In this document: positions 44,534-55,430 of the stretch, piece after piece
Position numbering within the stretch: position 1 is the stretch's first letter
Layout: each line of letters begins with the position of its first letter
Assembly (NCBI GenBank): GCA_034509755.1
Contig: CM067555.1
Location: 2,364,142-2,428,141, forward strand
Direction: 5' to 3'
Length of the DNA: 64,000 bases
Source: Anisodus tanguticus
Taxonomy: Eukaryota; Streptophyta; Magnoliopsida; Solanales; Solanaceae
Notes under the pieces: model-generated
Database searches by the model: none
Seen by the model: the letters and a program-made list of their open reading frames with translations, nothing else
What the model was told of the DNA's origin: nothing
Program-made: the position numbers and the translations under genes

Positions 44534-46414
44534 GGAATGATTAATTGACTTAATTGCCACTTCTAATTAATTTGTTAGGTTTAGTTTTCTCTTTAATTAG
44601 CACTAAGATAGACTGATTAGAAATATGGAATAGGGTAGCTAGCTAGCTAGCTGGTGTTTGTTTGTTAATTAGCAGTTAGTTTGATAGCTTTATGTTATAA
44701 TTAAGATTAGGAGTACTAATTGGTTCATGTTAGTGTAATTGTAAGGCCGTACTCTTATTGTTGTATTGACATTAATGTCATTAGTTTTATAGTATAAGAT
44801 GGTTGATGTTAATACATTAGTTATAATATTGTACTACTTTTGACTATGCATCAATATAATCTCAGGCCTCAATCGAAGTACAAATTAAATGAGAGACTTG
44901 GTATAAAAAAAAAATCAAAATCATAATCATTGTTAAACTTCTCACCGACCTTAATTAAATTCCACGTACCTAAAAAATCTATATATCAGGCCTCATTTAC
45001 AATGTGTTTTGTTTTCCAAGTTCACAAAAGCCATCCAAAGCTTTCATAAACAAGAGGTACATGATTATATGAAACCACTCTTGATGTGCCTAAATTTAAA
45101 GGGGGGGGGGGACTAAAAAGTTTTCTTTATTTTAATATAAAAGAAATATGTGCTCCTCCCCTCTTCTCTGTTGAGTTCTCGTAGAGGGGACCTAGCCACG
45201 AGATGAGGAGGGATTAACTTTTCTTTTATTTTACTCTTTTCTGCATCAACGTTGATAATTGGAGAGGGAGTGGTATCCCATTTTATGAAAATTGGGATTG
45301 TGCCAGCTAAACGCTAGGTAGGCAACGGATGTGTTACGTTTAGAGTTGTCGTTTGTGGGGTTGGGTGGGGGGGACAAATTTGAGCCACCTTTTTTTGGTA
45401 ACTATCAGTATATTGACCAAGTGAGAAATGTAGAGCGCAAAAAAAAACAATGCAGTTTGGACACCGAGTCCCAAACTTGCATCAGCAACAACCCTCATAT
45501 CTACAACTCATGCCTAACTAAGGATAGAAATTTAACAATTGCATATGTCTAAGTAATCTAGTTTTCCTAGCTGCTCTACAGTGAGCCTCCTGGATCACTT
45601 GTTAAGTAATTCGAGCTGGTGTTCTTTGTTGACTCTTGAAAATTCTACCATTCCTCTCAAGACATGCATGATAAACCTTTTATGAAGTAATTTGAGCCAC
45701 TTTTATGAAGTTGGAGCCTGGAGGTGTATATGAGGAGGGGCAAACATGACCTTTTTCCCTAAATCTTTAGTAGCAGCACAAGTGAGGAAGAGGTTGAGGT
45801 ATGATCCAATGTACAATTTAACTCAGTTAATAGTCTTTCCTTTGATTAGTTGTAGAAGGGATTGTGGTAGCTCAAAGGAAAGACTATTAACTGAGTTAAA
45901 TTGTACATTGGATCATAAAATCTGCTAAATTCATCTTTGGTTGTCTTTTAGTTAAAGAGTCGGATACAAATTTTGTGTTTCGAGCTTGCTCTGTAGTCAC
46001 TGATCATTCTTCTCCAAATATGTTATTTGTACAACATATGTCCTTAAATAAATATTTGGCATTAGGAAATGTAGACCAAAATTTACATGAATCTCTGAAA
46101 AGAAATTTATTGATTCTTTCCTAATATAAAGAATAAAAAACATCTGACTACTTTACTATTTCATGCATGATCCACTTAGCTCGAGGGATATAACACAATT
46201 AGTAGAAGTCCATTAGCGTAATTGCGCAAACATAAATATTTGGCATTATAGATTTTAGAGCACAATGAGCCATTGCATCTGCATTGTCAGCACAATTTGG
46301 TTGCAATGGAATTGCGGATATATTTAAGTTCTTAAGTTATATCAATTTAGCTGGCACATGATCAGTGGGAAATAGGCAAAAACAACCACCAGTACCACAA
46401 GGAAGAAAAACTTC
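44534..46414. other. HD-Zip 3' flank and intergenic DNA
   Basis: 44534-44850 is probably the 3' untranslated region; it includes a short 'tagctagctagctagc' run near 44637-44652. A 10-base G run lies at about 45102-45111. The perfect hairpin at 45800-45917 is listed separately. No gene was recognised in the rest. Confidence 0.55.
45800..45917. repeat. perfect 46-bp inverted repeat with a 26-nt loop
   Basis: Left arm 45800-45845 and right arm 45872-45917 are exactly complementary over 46 bases (for example 'atgatccaatgtacaattta' against 'taaattgtacattggatcat'). The loop is 45846-45871. The pairing stops abruptly on both sides. A transcript of either strand would fold into a long uninterrupted hairpin. 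Confidence 0.95.
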
Positions 46415-46619
46415 TCATAATGGAACAAGATTATAATTATCATAACAGAACAAGAGTAAAACAATCTGCATATTTAAAACAAGACAAAAATTCAGAAATA
46501 TATTGTTTAGGAGTGAGTTAACTGCTAGTCTGCAGTCTACCATCTGATCAGAATAGCTACACTCAATCAAGATACAAAACCACTCTAAGTAATACTTAAA
46601 AAATAACATAAACAATCGC

Positions 46620-49150
46620 TTAACGTTTTCCACCACCGCCACCAAGCTTAGGGCCTTTTCCACCCTTTGGCATGTTACCCTTACCGCCAGCTTTCTGTGA
46701 CTTAGCCATCACCTCTGCCTTCTTAGCCTTCTTTTCATCCTTTGTCTTCTTGATTCTTTCCTTGATTTCACTGCACAAACCCAACAAACAAACTAATCAG
46801 TCCCATCGTCAACAGACCCTACAACGGGCTTTTTCATTTTTGGCCCGTTGGCTTAGAGCAGGCAAGAGTTCTTTTCTTAAGAGCAGCTTGATGGCTATTA
46901 TTTTTAAGAGCGGTCCGAATTGGTAAATATCCCGACAACTTAAGGAGTCCACTTTCATATTGGCTGGGTTCATTTACATCGATAAATAGACAGTAAATGC
47001 TAAGCGTTTGGTGAATACAAACCGGAGAGCAGCCTCCCTGGCAGCATCTCGAACTTCGGGCCTTTCAGCTCTCTTCTTCTGGATAACCTCCAAGGTTGCA
47101 CCCACAATGGACCTAGAGTAGGGCTTCTTCGTGGTGCGTCTCCTCTTCCTAACAGTTTCTTGTGCTTGATCCTGATGTTATCAAGCACACCAAGAAAACA
47201 AAATTAATTTGGCAAAAGTGCCATGAAATGGCAAAAGGTAAAGGCAAGTCATCCTTTAATCCAAATTTTAACAATATACACTCTAATCTTAAGACCTAAT
47301 AGTGCATGCCAGGGTTGACATCACAAAGTTTATATCCGTCAATGATGGAATATTAGTGGCGAACTTCAAAGTGGAAAGCAGATCTTTAAGTTCAGAAAAT
47401 GCAGCTTGTAAATGCTTTTAGTCCAGACTGACCTTCTTGTGTTGCTTCCTATACATGGCTGTCCATGTAAGCTTGGAAGGCTTCAGGCGGTTGTGGAAGT
47501 AGTGTTTGCATTTTGAGTTGACAAACAGGAACACCTCCAAGCACCAGAAAATACTATGAGCAATCATGACTTCGCCTCCTACCATTCAGTACACAAATCA
47601 CTTGAACTACTATAAGCCAGGAAATTGTTTTACATATGTTACCTGAGAATCTGAACGAATAAATCTGATACCCCTCCCTGGGTATATCTTGGCACCGCTG
47701 AAACGGCAGAGTTCTGTCCTGCAGAAGAAGTAAGAATAAAACTAATGAGACATCACTTGCAATGCGACAAAGCAACCGGGGCAAAACCAAATCGTAGAGC
47801 ATGTCCACTATAACACGAAACAAAGAGAAGGCAACTCCACTAATAGAACCATTTGACAAGTCAAGTTGAAACATTACAAATTCAGCTGACAAATAACTCT
47901 CCCCGTTAAGGCAGTTCATAGATCATGCATGCTTATAATCAGCAAAATTTATCATACAGTGTATACATTTACCAGAAAGTGTTAAGCTGAACAGTTGTAC
48001 GAATTCCGAAGTAAGAAAATATTGAACGATTCTCATGAATAATACTACAGGACACATATATTTTAAAATTCTTCCTGGACAGAGCTCCAGGACACCTTGA
48101 AAGATATAAAAACTATTTGTAACATCACAATTTCGTTAATCAAACCACAGAAGGTTTAAAATGGCCCTTTAAAACACATCCTTGTCTGAACATACAGCTC
48201 CCACTTTAATAAAGGGCAACCAACTAAGCTAGCTTAACATCAACTTCCCCACGTACTCGTCTTTTCAACCATTTTCTCTTCTCTCGTACTAATCATGCAT
48301 AGATCAATGCAAATAACTAAAGCCCAAATAATCAAACACAAGATCCAAGAGCATTCAACCAATAAATAGATTTCATTAACACATTTTTTCCTACAATAGA
48401 CTCCAATTTACATGAACATACATCTCACAAAACGGATATCGAAAACTGTAAAAATTGTCCCACATAAAAAACTCAAATTAGCACAAAAACAGAAAGGATT
48501 AATGTTGGGACACTTCTGATTCACCTCCATGTAAATGGGAAAGGGCCTAAATAAATTCTCTTGCACTATAATTATCAAATGGGTTTCTCCATAATAAATC
48601 ACGAAAATTACAACATTAGATTGATAAGTTCATTTGTTGAACATCCAATTAATCTATTTTCTTGAATCAATATACAAAGACACAACCTTTATAGTAACAC
48701 CACCCCATTTTCTCTCACCTATCATAATACTAATCATGCATTAATCAATACAAATAACAAAAATCCAAAGAACCAAACACAAGATCCAAGAACAGTGTAC
48801 CAACATTTTACTTATAAAGGGGTTTCAAGAACAGCTTTTTTTTCTCCTACAGTAAACTCCAACCTACACTACACATGAACATACATCATCTCCCAAATGG
48901 ATATAAAAAACAGTAAGAGATTTTATTTTTAACCATTTCCCACATAGTAAAAACTTAAATTAGCAACAAAAAAAAACAGAAAGAATTAACATTGGAATAC
49001 TTTTGATTCACCTAAATGAATCGGGAAAAAAGAGGCGTAATTAAAAAAATCGTGCACATTAATTATTATTAAATGGGTAATTACAATGATTGTACATAAG
49101 ATGCAAAAAGAGGGAGATAGATAGAGAGGATTTTCTTACTTTAGAACCAT
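46620..49150 (-). CDS. RPL24: 60S ribosomal protein L24 (eL24)
   Basis: Five exons on the minus strand: 49150-49140, 47718-47643, 47534-47433, 47171-47023 and 46770-46620. All introns are GT-AG. The joined length is 489 nt, 162 aa plus stop, against about 163-164 aa in Arabidopsis. Exon 1 has only 11 coding bases (MVLK, last codon split). The protein reads TELCRFSGAKIYPGRGIRFI, VFLFVNSKCKHYFHNRLKPS, KLTWTAMYRKQHKK, then a basic RKRRRTTKKPYSRSIVGATL segment and a Lys-rich end finishing GGGGGKR. The first part is the eL24 zinc-ribbon-like globular domain. The gene encodes a component of the cytosolic large ribosomal subunit that bridges to the 40S subunit; in plants eL24 also supports reinitiation after uORFs. 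No defects are seen. Confidence 0.97.
48268..49085. repeat. diverged tandem duplication inside RPL24 intron 1
   Basis: Unit 1 (about 48268-48585) and unit 2 (about 48703-49085) share 'actaatcatgcat', 'aaacacaagatccaaga', 'catgaacatacatc', 'aacagaaag', 'ttgattcacct' and 'aaatgggt' in the same order, about 435 bp apart. This accounts for roughly half of the 1421-bp first intron. Confidence 0.85.
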
Positions 49151-49230
49151 GGTGGCTGCTGTTGTTTGTTGTTGTTGTCCGGTGCGGTTTCCTCAATTGA
49201 AGACTATCTTTATATTGGGTTAGAATTTGG

Positions 49231-49311
49231 GGTTAGGTTTTTAAAGGCCCAAAATAATAATACTATCAGATCTACTATTTAGCCCAACAAGTGGACTTCA
49301 ATATATGGGCT
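49231..49311 (-). promoter_or_regulatory. RPL24 promoter motifs: telo-box-like and site II elements
   Basis: Upstream of the start codon, on the minus strand, are 'aaacctaacc' (49240-49231; a telo-box-like element, consensus AAACCCTAA), 'ttgggcc' (about 49251-49245) and 'ttgggct' (about 49287-49281). A further site II-like 'atgggct' is on the + strand (49305-49311). The combination of telo-box and site II (TGGGCY) is the standard promoter signature of plant ribosomal protein genes and couples expression to cell division. Confidence 0.7.
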
Positions 49312-49429
49312 TATGCATAAGAGGGTCATCTATCGGGCTATTCAACTAACCCACCCATGCCTATGCCCAATAATTGACCCAATAAAAAGTTTAATGGGCA
49401 TAGGTTAATTAAAGAGAAAAGGACATTTA

Positions 49430-49905
49430 AGAGATCATCACCAAAACTGGGTCGTTCGCACAAAGTCCTTATTTTGGGGTACTCTTTAATTTTTGGCCCT
49501 TACATTGTTAATCTTTAATTTTTTGTCCTTCGCTAAAAACTTCTTTGTTTCGGTAGTCAAAAATTAAAAGAAAATCCGCAAGGTAGAATTTGGATCAGGT
49601 AGATTTTTGCTACCTTCAAGCAGAGTTTCAAACTTTATCTTAAGTCAGAGTTTGCCTCAAACTCTACCTGACCAGGCGGAATTTACATCAAAATCTACCT
49701 GATCAGGCAGAGTTTGACTGGAAACTCTACTTAAGGCAAAAAAAATTTATTCAATTGAATGTTTGCAAAACTCTGCCTTAAGGCCCAACTTTTGTCCGAA
49801 TAGGCCTAATTTTGCTACAAATTTTTGCGTTGCAATTTTTTTTTTACTGAGACGGGATACGAACCCAGTATTGCCAAGCGCTAGCCGCCCAGCCCATTCA
49901 CTACC
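49430..49905. repeat. MITE-like block with repeated inverted 'caggcagagttt/aaactctacctg' motifs
   Basis: The motifs 'aaactctacctgaccaggcg', 'aaatctacctgatcaggcag', 'cagagttt' and 'aaactctgcct' recur in both orientations between 49588 and 49790. They are bounded by 'actttttggcccttac'-like sequence on the left and a 'gggatacgaacccagtattg' phrase on the right. I cannot fix the ends or a TSD. Confidence 0.5.
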
Positions 49906-49964
49906 AAAAAGAAAAAATTAGACTTTTTGTGGCGAATTTAGTATGATATTTTTGTAGTGCAACA

Positions 49965-50214
49965 TTGTATGTAGATACGTTTGAGCTGCCGGACCTACCA
50001 TTGGAAAGGTATTTCAAAGACCTACAATTTTCATGTTTTGAGTTTACTCAGATTCACAACACAACTATCCAGAACGAACTCCCTTATTTGGTTTGACTTC
50101 AAAACGACTATCTACCACTCAAACCCATCCCGAAGGGATTCATATAACTAAAATATGACACGCCAACATCCATTATACACATTCACGCCTAACTCGGATT
50201 TACGGGGTGTTACA
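49965..50214 (-). repeat. truncated 3' LTR of the Tekay-type element
   Basis: Matches the inner 250 bp or so at 53553-53833 and ends ggggtgttaca. It also lacks about 45 bp present in the other copy (53658-53711, 'ataaaatgagaaatggtaag...'). Confidence 0.8.
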
Positions 50215-50230
50215 TTATTCCCCTCTTATG
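50215..50230 (-). promoter_or_regulatory. polypurine tract of the Tekay-type element
   Basis: Minus-strand 'cataagaggggaataa' abuts the tgtaacacccc start of the 3' LTR. Confidence 0.75.
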
Positions 50231-50559
50231 ATCATTCGTTCTCGAATGAGAGTCGTAGCCTAAGATTTTCACTAAACATCAAATCTCCAAAATTCAAAAG
50301 TTATTTTGCAAAGTGAGTTATCCTTAAAGATAACATACAACTAATCACACATCAAACATATCATTCAAGCCTAAACATAGGAGTGAGGGATTCATACCTC
50401 TAGTCTAAACTTTCGCAGGAACTAAATAACCGAAAGGTTCAACACATACCTGCAATAGGGAGTAAGTGAAGGTAATACGGCATGAGTGTCACTAATGACA
50501 ACCAGATAGGAACTACACTTCTTTCGAGTTCATCCTATAAGTCTTATGATATTTAGAAA

Positions 50560-50770
50560 TATCACTCTTCTACTCTATAATGGGTTCATCATAAAATTCA
50601 AGCCTAACTATTTCTTATTGACAATCCAGGGTTTTGCAATACTCGGAAAGTTAGTTTATCCCCAAAATCACATCAAAGATTGCTATCTCTAATTCAAACA
50701 CATAAGTTGTAGTCTCTCGACCCTCAACTACAACTACGCAATCTATGTCGACTTTAGAAGCCATAATGGG
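50560..50770 (-). pseudogene. gypsy protease-end / pre-RT relic
   Basis: Read on the minus strand: MASKVDIDCVVVVEGRETTT, then FELEIAIFDVILGIN-stop-LSEYCKTLDCQ. This matches the chromovirus phrase F-D-V-I-L-G-M-D-W-L-x-x-x-x-A-x-I-D-C that follows the protease domain. Two stops interrupt it, one replacing the Trp of the M-D-W-L motif. Confidence 0.65.
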
Positions 50771-51272
50771 CTAGCAGGGCTTTTCGTAGAGAATGATTCT
50801 AACAACTATTTAGGTTCCACACTAAAATCAAGGATAAAGTACGAAGTCACATAAGAAATACTCGAACTCAAATTGATCAATGAATATGCCTCAAAATGAC
50901 AAATAATTTAGAATACCTACCTCGAAACATCAACAATCACATCCTGCAATCACCACCAAACACCTACTACAGAACTCCAAACGACTTTGTACCACATCAC
51001 AACTAACGCACACGTAGCACCATAGTTCACTAGGTTAGAAATTGCGGCATGAATTAATTCCATCTCCATGAGGCACGAATTAACGAACATGTCAGAACGA
51101 TCCTAAAGGAAGTTCAAGCTCTGTAGCACAATCTAGAATCAAGAAGAATGAGAAACACATATGAATGTCCTAGGAGTCTTTCGATCGTGCAGGTGATCAA
51201 GCTGCACAAGGAAGACTCCACTAGACACAGCTCCACAGACATAAATACATCCTAGGACACATCTAAACCTAA

Positions 51273-51284
51273 GCTCTGATACCA
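51273..51284 (-). promoter_or_regulatory. tRNA-iMet primer-binding site
   Basis: Minus-strand 'tggtatcagagc' lies four bases inside the 5' LTR. This is the standard initiator-methionine tRNA primer site of copia and chromovirus elements. Confidence 0.85.
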
Positions 51285-51288
51285 AGCT

Positions 51289-53833
51289 TGTCACGCCTCA
51301 AAACTCACTCGGAATGCAACAGGCATTCGATGTTATGAATAATATTGGAAGCACCTTATAAAGTCAATAAACATCTAATCTATTTTAATAATCTTTTAAT
51401 ATTTATTTAATACAAGACATTTAAGACTAACTGAAATCGTACTCACACTTATAAAATAAAATCAGCGTAAGTCTAATATAGATAATGAGTCATGAACGTG
51501 GCAACGCCCAACAAGTATATGAGACTTTCAACATCTACCCACAATTTTGAAAACTATCCATGAAGCTTCTAAGAAACATAAACAGAGTAACACATCAGGG
51601 CACAGTCCGAAAACTAAATTTGGGCTCACCAATAAGTCTGAAAAGCAGTAAGTTCTCCTACTCCGTATGTGTTTCACGAATCTAATCTTCTTCGTTACCT
51701 AACATACCATAAAAAACAATAATGGTATGTCTGAGTACTGGATACTCAATGAGTGTCTCTGGACAATAGTTAATATAAACAAATATATGAGTAATAAGTG
51801 TACTTGAAAACAATATTGAGAACCAGTTCAAAACAAATGGTAACATCTCATGAATATCAAGTATAAGTCAATGATGAAGAAATAATCACTTGAATATGTA
51901 AGTCATTCTCGTTACCTTAAGTTCTTTCAAAAACCATTCGAAATACAGAGATAGAATAAACCAGTAACCTTAGAAAAACCTCCAGTAAAAGCCAATAACA
52001 CATGAATATATAGATTTCAACTCATTATACTGTTTATCACGTTAAGTCTTTTCAATCATGAATTCAAGATCGTCAACAAGCCTCTCACAAGCAACCAAAG
52101 TATAACACATGTCAATATAGGCCCTCAATATATTGAAGGGATGAACATTTAAGTTTCCCTCAACTGCATAGAAGCACCACATCAGGGATTATTGATTCCA
52201 ATTACTACTATTCCTCCCGAATAGCTAGGCAAATACCACACATGGGCTATTGACCATCGATGACCACTCTTCCTCTTGAATGGATATGCATGAACCACAC
52301 CGGGGCTGTTGACCCTTGATGACTACTCTTCCTCCCGAATGGCTAGGCAAATCACACTGAGACTATTGGCCTTCAGTAGCCACTCTTCCTCTTGATTGGC
52401 TAGGCAAACCACACTAGGATCCATAGTGACTACCCTTTCTCCCGAGTAGCTAGGACAAACGCAAACAATAGAAATCATAGCATATTAACCTAATCACAAG
52501 TCATGGCATGGAAGCCAAATCTCAAATCATATCATGATAGCCAAATTATTCATTATGGATTGGATTCATCATCCCGTTAGTAGGGGTATATCAAGCCATT
52601 AATCAATTTAGAAATCATATTCAAATCATCAATCAATTTTCAATTCAACGAGACTCGTTCGTAGGGCAAAACACTTCAAATATCCCAACCTTTAAAAACA
52701 AGTTTAAAGCATCCTTATATGGGTAAACCATGTTCAAAGTTCAAAGCTTTATAATTCAATTTAATGTGGACTTATTCCTCACGCACACAAACCTTACCAA
52801 ACACACCTTAAACGTTTGAAAGAGTATGTTCGAAAAAGAGACCTACAAATTACTTTTATAGTCAAAAAGGATTTTAAAAAGAGACATATCTCAATTCCCG
52901 CTAAAACGCTACCAAAAAAAATAATCGCTCTACAATTGGTTTAGATGATAAATATTAGAACTTTAACCAAATTCTAAGAGTCCCTACCCTTATAAAAAAG
53001 CCAGGGCTTTTCGTGCCCAAAAACGTGCTCTTGAATCCCTCATGAGTCACCCATGGATTCTTATTGTTTCTAATACCTTACACTAGTATCATCCCTCTCA
53101 ATAATCTCAGTAAAGTTCAAACGACATACCTTCAAGAAGTTTCCCAAAGTCTCCTTCAACTTTTCTTTCTTCGGTTTTCAAGAATCTAAGGTTTGGAGAG
53201 ATGAACTAGGGGCAATTTGATGTGATATTGATGTAGTAATGATGGGAATCTTTCAAAAACTTACCTTGGATGTTTTGGGAAAGTTTTAGGGTTGTTTCCT
53301 CTCAAACAGTCAGCCAAAATAAAGTGGAATTAATATAACGAAGTGGAAAACCTATAAAATTTAGAACCAGAACAATAATAAGTTGTGGCACCTTCGCGTC
53401 ATTGGCCCATTATGTATGGGACCACCCGCATCACCCCTGAGATGCGGTGGTGCTGCACAAGTCAAGATTTTTTATTAGGCGATGTTTTGTCAGTGCCACC
53501 CTTGCGATGCGACTACCGACCTTTGCTCAATAAAACGGTCATAAATTATTTTACGTAGATCCATTTGAGATGGAAGACCTACCGTTAGAAAGGTATTTCA
53601 AATATGTACAACTTTCATGGTTTGAGTTTTCTCATAGTCGCAACACAACTACCCATAAAATGAGAAATGGTAAGAAATCCTCCAGACTTAGATGAATTTA
53701 AGAACTTTTACAAACTCCCTTATTTGGTTTGACTTCAAAACGACTATCTACGACCTGAACCCATCAACACTATATGACCCGTCAACATCCATTACACACA
53801 TTCACACCTAACTCGAATTTACGAGGTGTTACA
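51289..53833 (-). repeat. 5' LTR of the Tekay-type element
   Basis: On the + strand it runs tgtcacgcctc...gaggtgttaca. The last 280 bp match 49965-50214 ('gacctaccgttagaaaggtatttca', 'cccttatttggtttgacttc', 'catccattacacacattcac'). Confidence 0.85.
52195..52462. repeat. tandem repeat of about 58 bp, five units, inside the Tekay-type LTR
   Basis: Copies of 'cttcctcccgaatggctagg' and close variants recur at about 52211, 52269, 52328, 52385 and 52435, each followed by 'caaa(t/c)cacac' and 'attga(c/t)' phrases. Confidence 0.8.
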
Positions 53834-53912
53834 ATATCTTATGATTTTTTTAAGTTTAGGTCCTTCCGACTCTTCTAAGAATCGTCAATAAAATTCTTCT
53901 TCTTTTTGTCAG

Positions 53913-54579
53913 GCCTTTCTAAAGCTAATGTCAATGTTCCTCTTAAGGAGGAAATTAAAGATCCAAATGTGGCATCCCTTATCATTCAACAGGCTCATGA
54001 ACGGAAAAGACTCCGTAATGAATCCTAGATCATACCGACCGTTTTCCTTCCAATGCCCCCGATAACACCGATTTAGCAGTTGGTTATTTCCACATGGTGG
54101 ATCTAGATGATGAAGGTATCGATGAAGAATAACCTCTGTAGAGTAGTAGGAATGAAACCCCCTAGTTTTTTGCGGAGATGGAAATTGCTAGTCACGGAGC
54201 CAGTCATACCAACGCCTCTTTCACCCCGATAAGAACTGTTATACGTCAACCCTTACATGTACCTATCGTCGTCACTCTACCACCGGTTGCTGATGATCCT
54301 AGATCTCTGGTCATGCTGACTATTACCCAGGATGAGGATCGGGAAATTTCGTCTTCCCCTAACCGGGTTTCTTTTCCACGCAGAGATGAGTTGGTAAATG
54401 AATATCCGGCCCCGGTAGCTTATCCTGCAGAAGTCTGGATCGTAACCTTCCAACTCCCTACTACTGACTGCCACCTTTGTTCCAAGCCCGTTGGAGTTGT
54501 CCCACCCATTTTTTACCGCCCCATCCGCGAAGAAGGGGGATCCGACACGGTCACGACGTATGGGCGTTTCCTGAATTAA
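53913..54579 (+). pseudogene. second copy of the Tat antisense gene (middle exons), no surrounding element
   Basis: A splice-acceptor-like 'tttttgtcag' is followed by GLSKANVNVPLKEEIKDPNV, matching exon C of the antisense gene at 26490 (GLSKSADTTRSEEE) with the same splice phase. Then 54178-54579 encodes MEIASHGASHTNASFTPIRT ... RQPLHVP ... ADDPRS ... QDEDREISSS. This aligns with 26190-26008 (MEVTSHDTDYTNALFAS ... RQPLNVP ... AEDPRS ... QEEDNKIYSS). It continues further (FPRRDELVNEYPAPVAYPAE) than the first copy, where that part is frameshifted. Stops near 54029 and 54130 break it. No LTR or pol of the parent was recognised next to it; the Tekay-type element adjoins on the left. Confidence 0.75.
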
Positions 54580-54929
54580 TTAAGGGTTAAGGAGTCGCCA
54601 CCTAATTATTATACGGTGAATTAGGGCACCTAAATGTTAACATAAATGCTGTAAAATGAACTCCGATTATTGGTCTGCTAAACTGTGAGATTCCGGGTAA
54701 GGGTTCTTTATTATCCTAAAGGGAAGGGTTATGCATCCTTTAAGATTCGCTAACTTGCGGTTATTCAGTTAAACTTAGGTTAATTATTATGCTAAGAGGG
54801 AAATGCATGTTTTAAAAGTATAAAGTTAAAAGGATGTTTGCAAATGGTTAATTAAAGAAACACATTTTTTGACAACGTAAAAAGTTTCTTGCAAAGGTGA
54901 TAATAATTCCGAGGGATAAATTCCCGGTG

Positions 54930-55150
54930 TAAAATCCGAAAAGAGTATGCATGGTATTGTTCATGTAAAATTGATTTCTTGGATAAAGCATGCATTTGTA
55001 AGGCATTTGTTTATAAAATACATTTAAAGTTGATTTTTGGATAAAAGTATGCATTTGTATGAAAGTTGATAAAATACGTGCAAAGATTTATTTTTGAATA
55101 AAAGCATGCATTTGTATGGCATTGTCCATAAAATACTTATTTTTGGCAAT
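54930..55150. repeat. tandem repeats of about 60 bp containing 'agcatgcatttgta'
   Basis: Four diverged units: 'gagtatgcatggtattg', 'aaagcatgcatttgtaaggc', 'aaagtatgcatttgtatg' and 'aaagcatgcatttgtatggc', each followed by 'ataaaatac' or similar. Confidence 0.75.
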
Positions 55151-55312
55151 TGATAGTAAGGAGAAAAACAAATTATTTATACCGCAAAGAAGTGATTTTT
55201 ATGGAACTCATTTTGAATTGCAAACGAATGAAAAACAAAACTTTATTTGCATGATTAATAATGCCAGTAAAAGATGACCAAATTATTTTGAAAGTTTTAA
55301 ACATGCATGACG

Positions 55313-55430
55313 AGCCTAAAATAAATAAGCTAGCGGCGGGTTTCCAATTTTTAAACTACCCGAGCCTAAAATAAATAAACTAGCAGCGGATTTCCAATTT
55401 TAAACTACCCTTTCTAGTTTATCAGTTCTA
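55313..55430. repeat. 51-bp tandem duplication
   Basis: Two copies of 'cgagcctaaaataaataa(g/a)' ... 'tttccaattttaaactacc' follow one another with four or five differences. Confidence 0.85.

Larger units (their letters stand above)
49965..53833 (-). mobile_element. degenerate Tekay/Del-type gypsy element (minus orientation, 3' LTR truncated)
   Basis: In its own (minus) sense it starts tgtaacacc at 53833. It has a 2545-bp 5' LTR (53833-51289), a tRNA-iMet-type primer-binding site, about 1.06 kb of interior, a purine-rich tract and about 250 bp of 3' LTR starting at 50214. The 3' LTR is cut off near 49965. The interior is far too short for gag-pol; only a protease-end relic is recognisable. LTR start and primer-binding site fit the Tekay chromovirus group. 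Confidence 0.85.
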
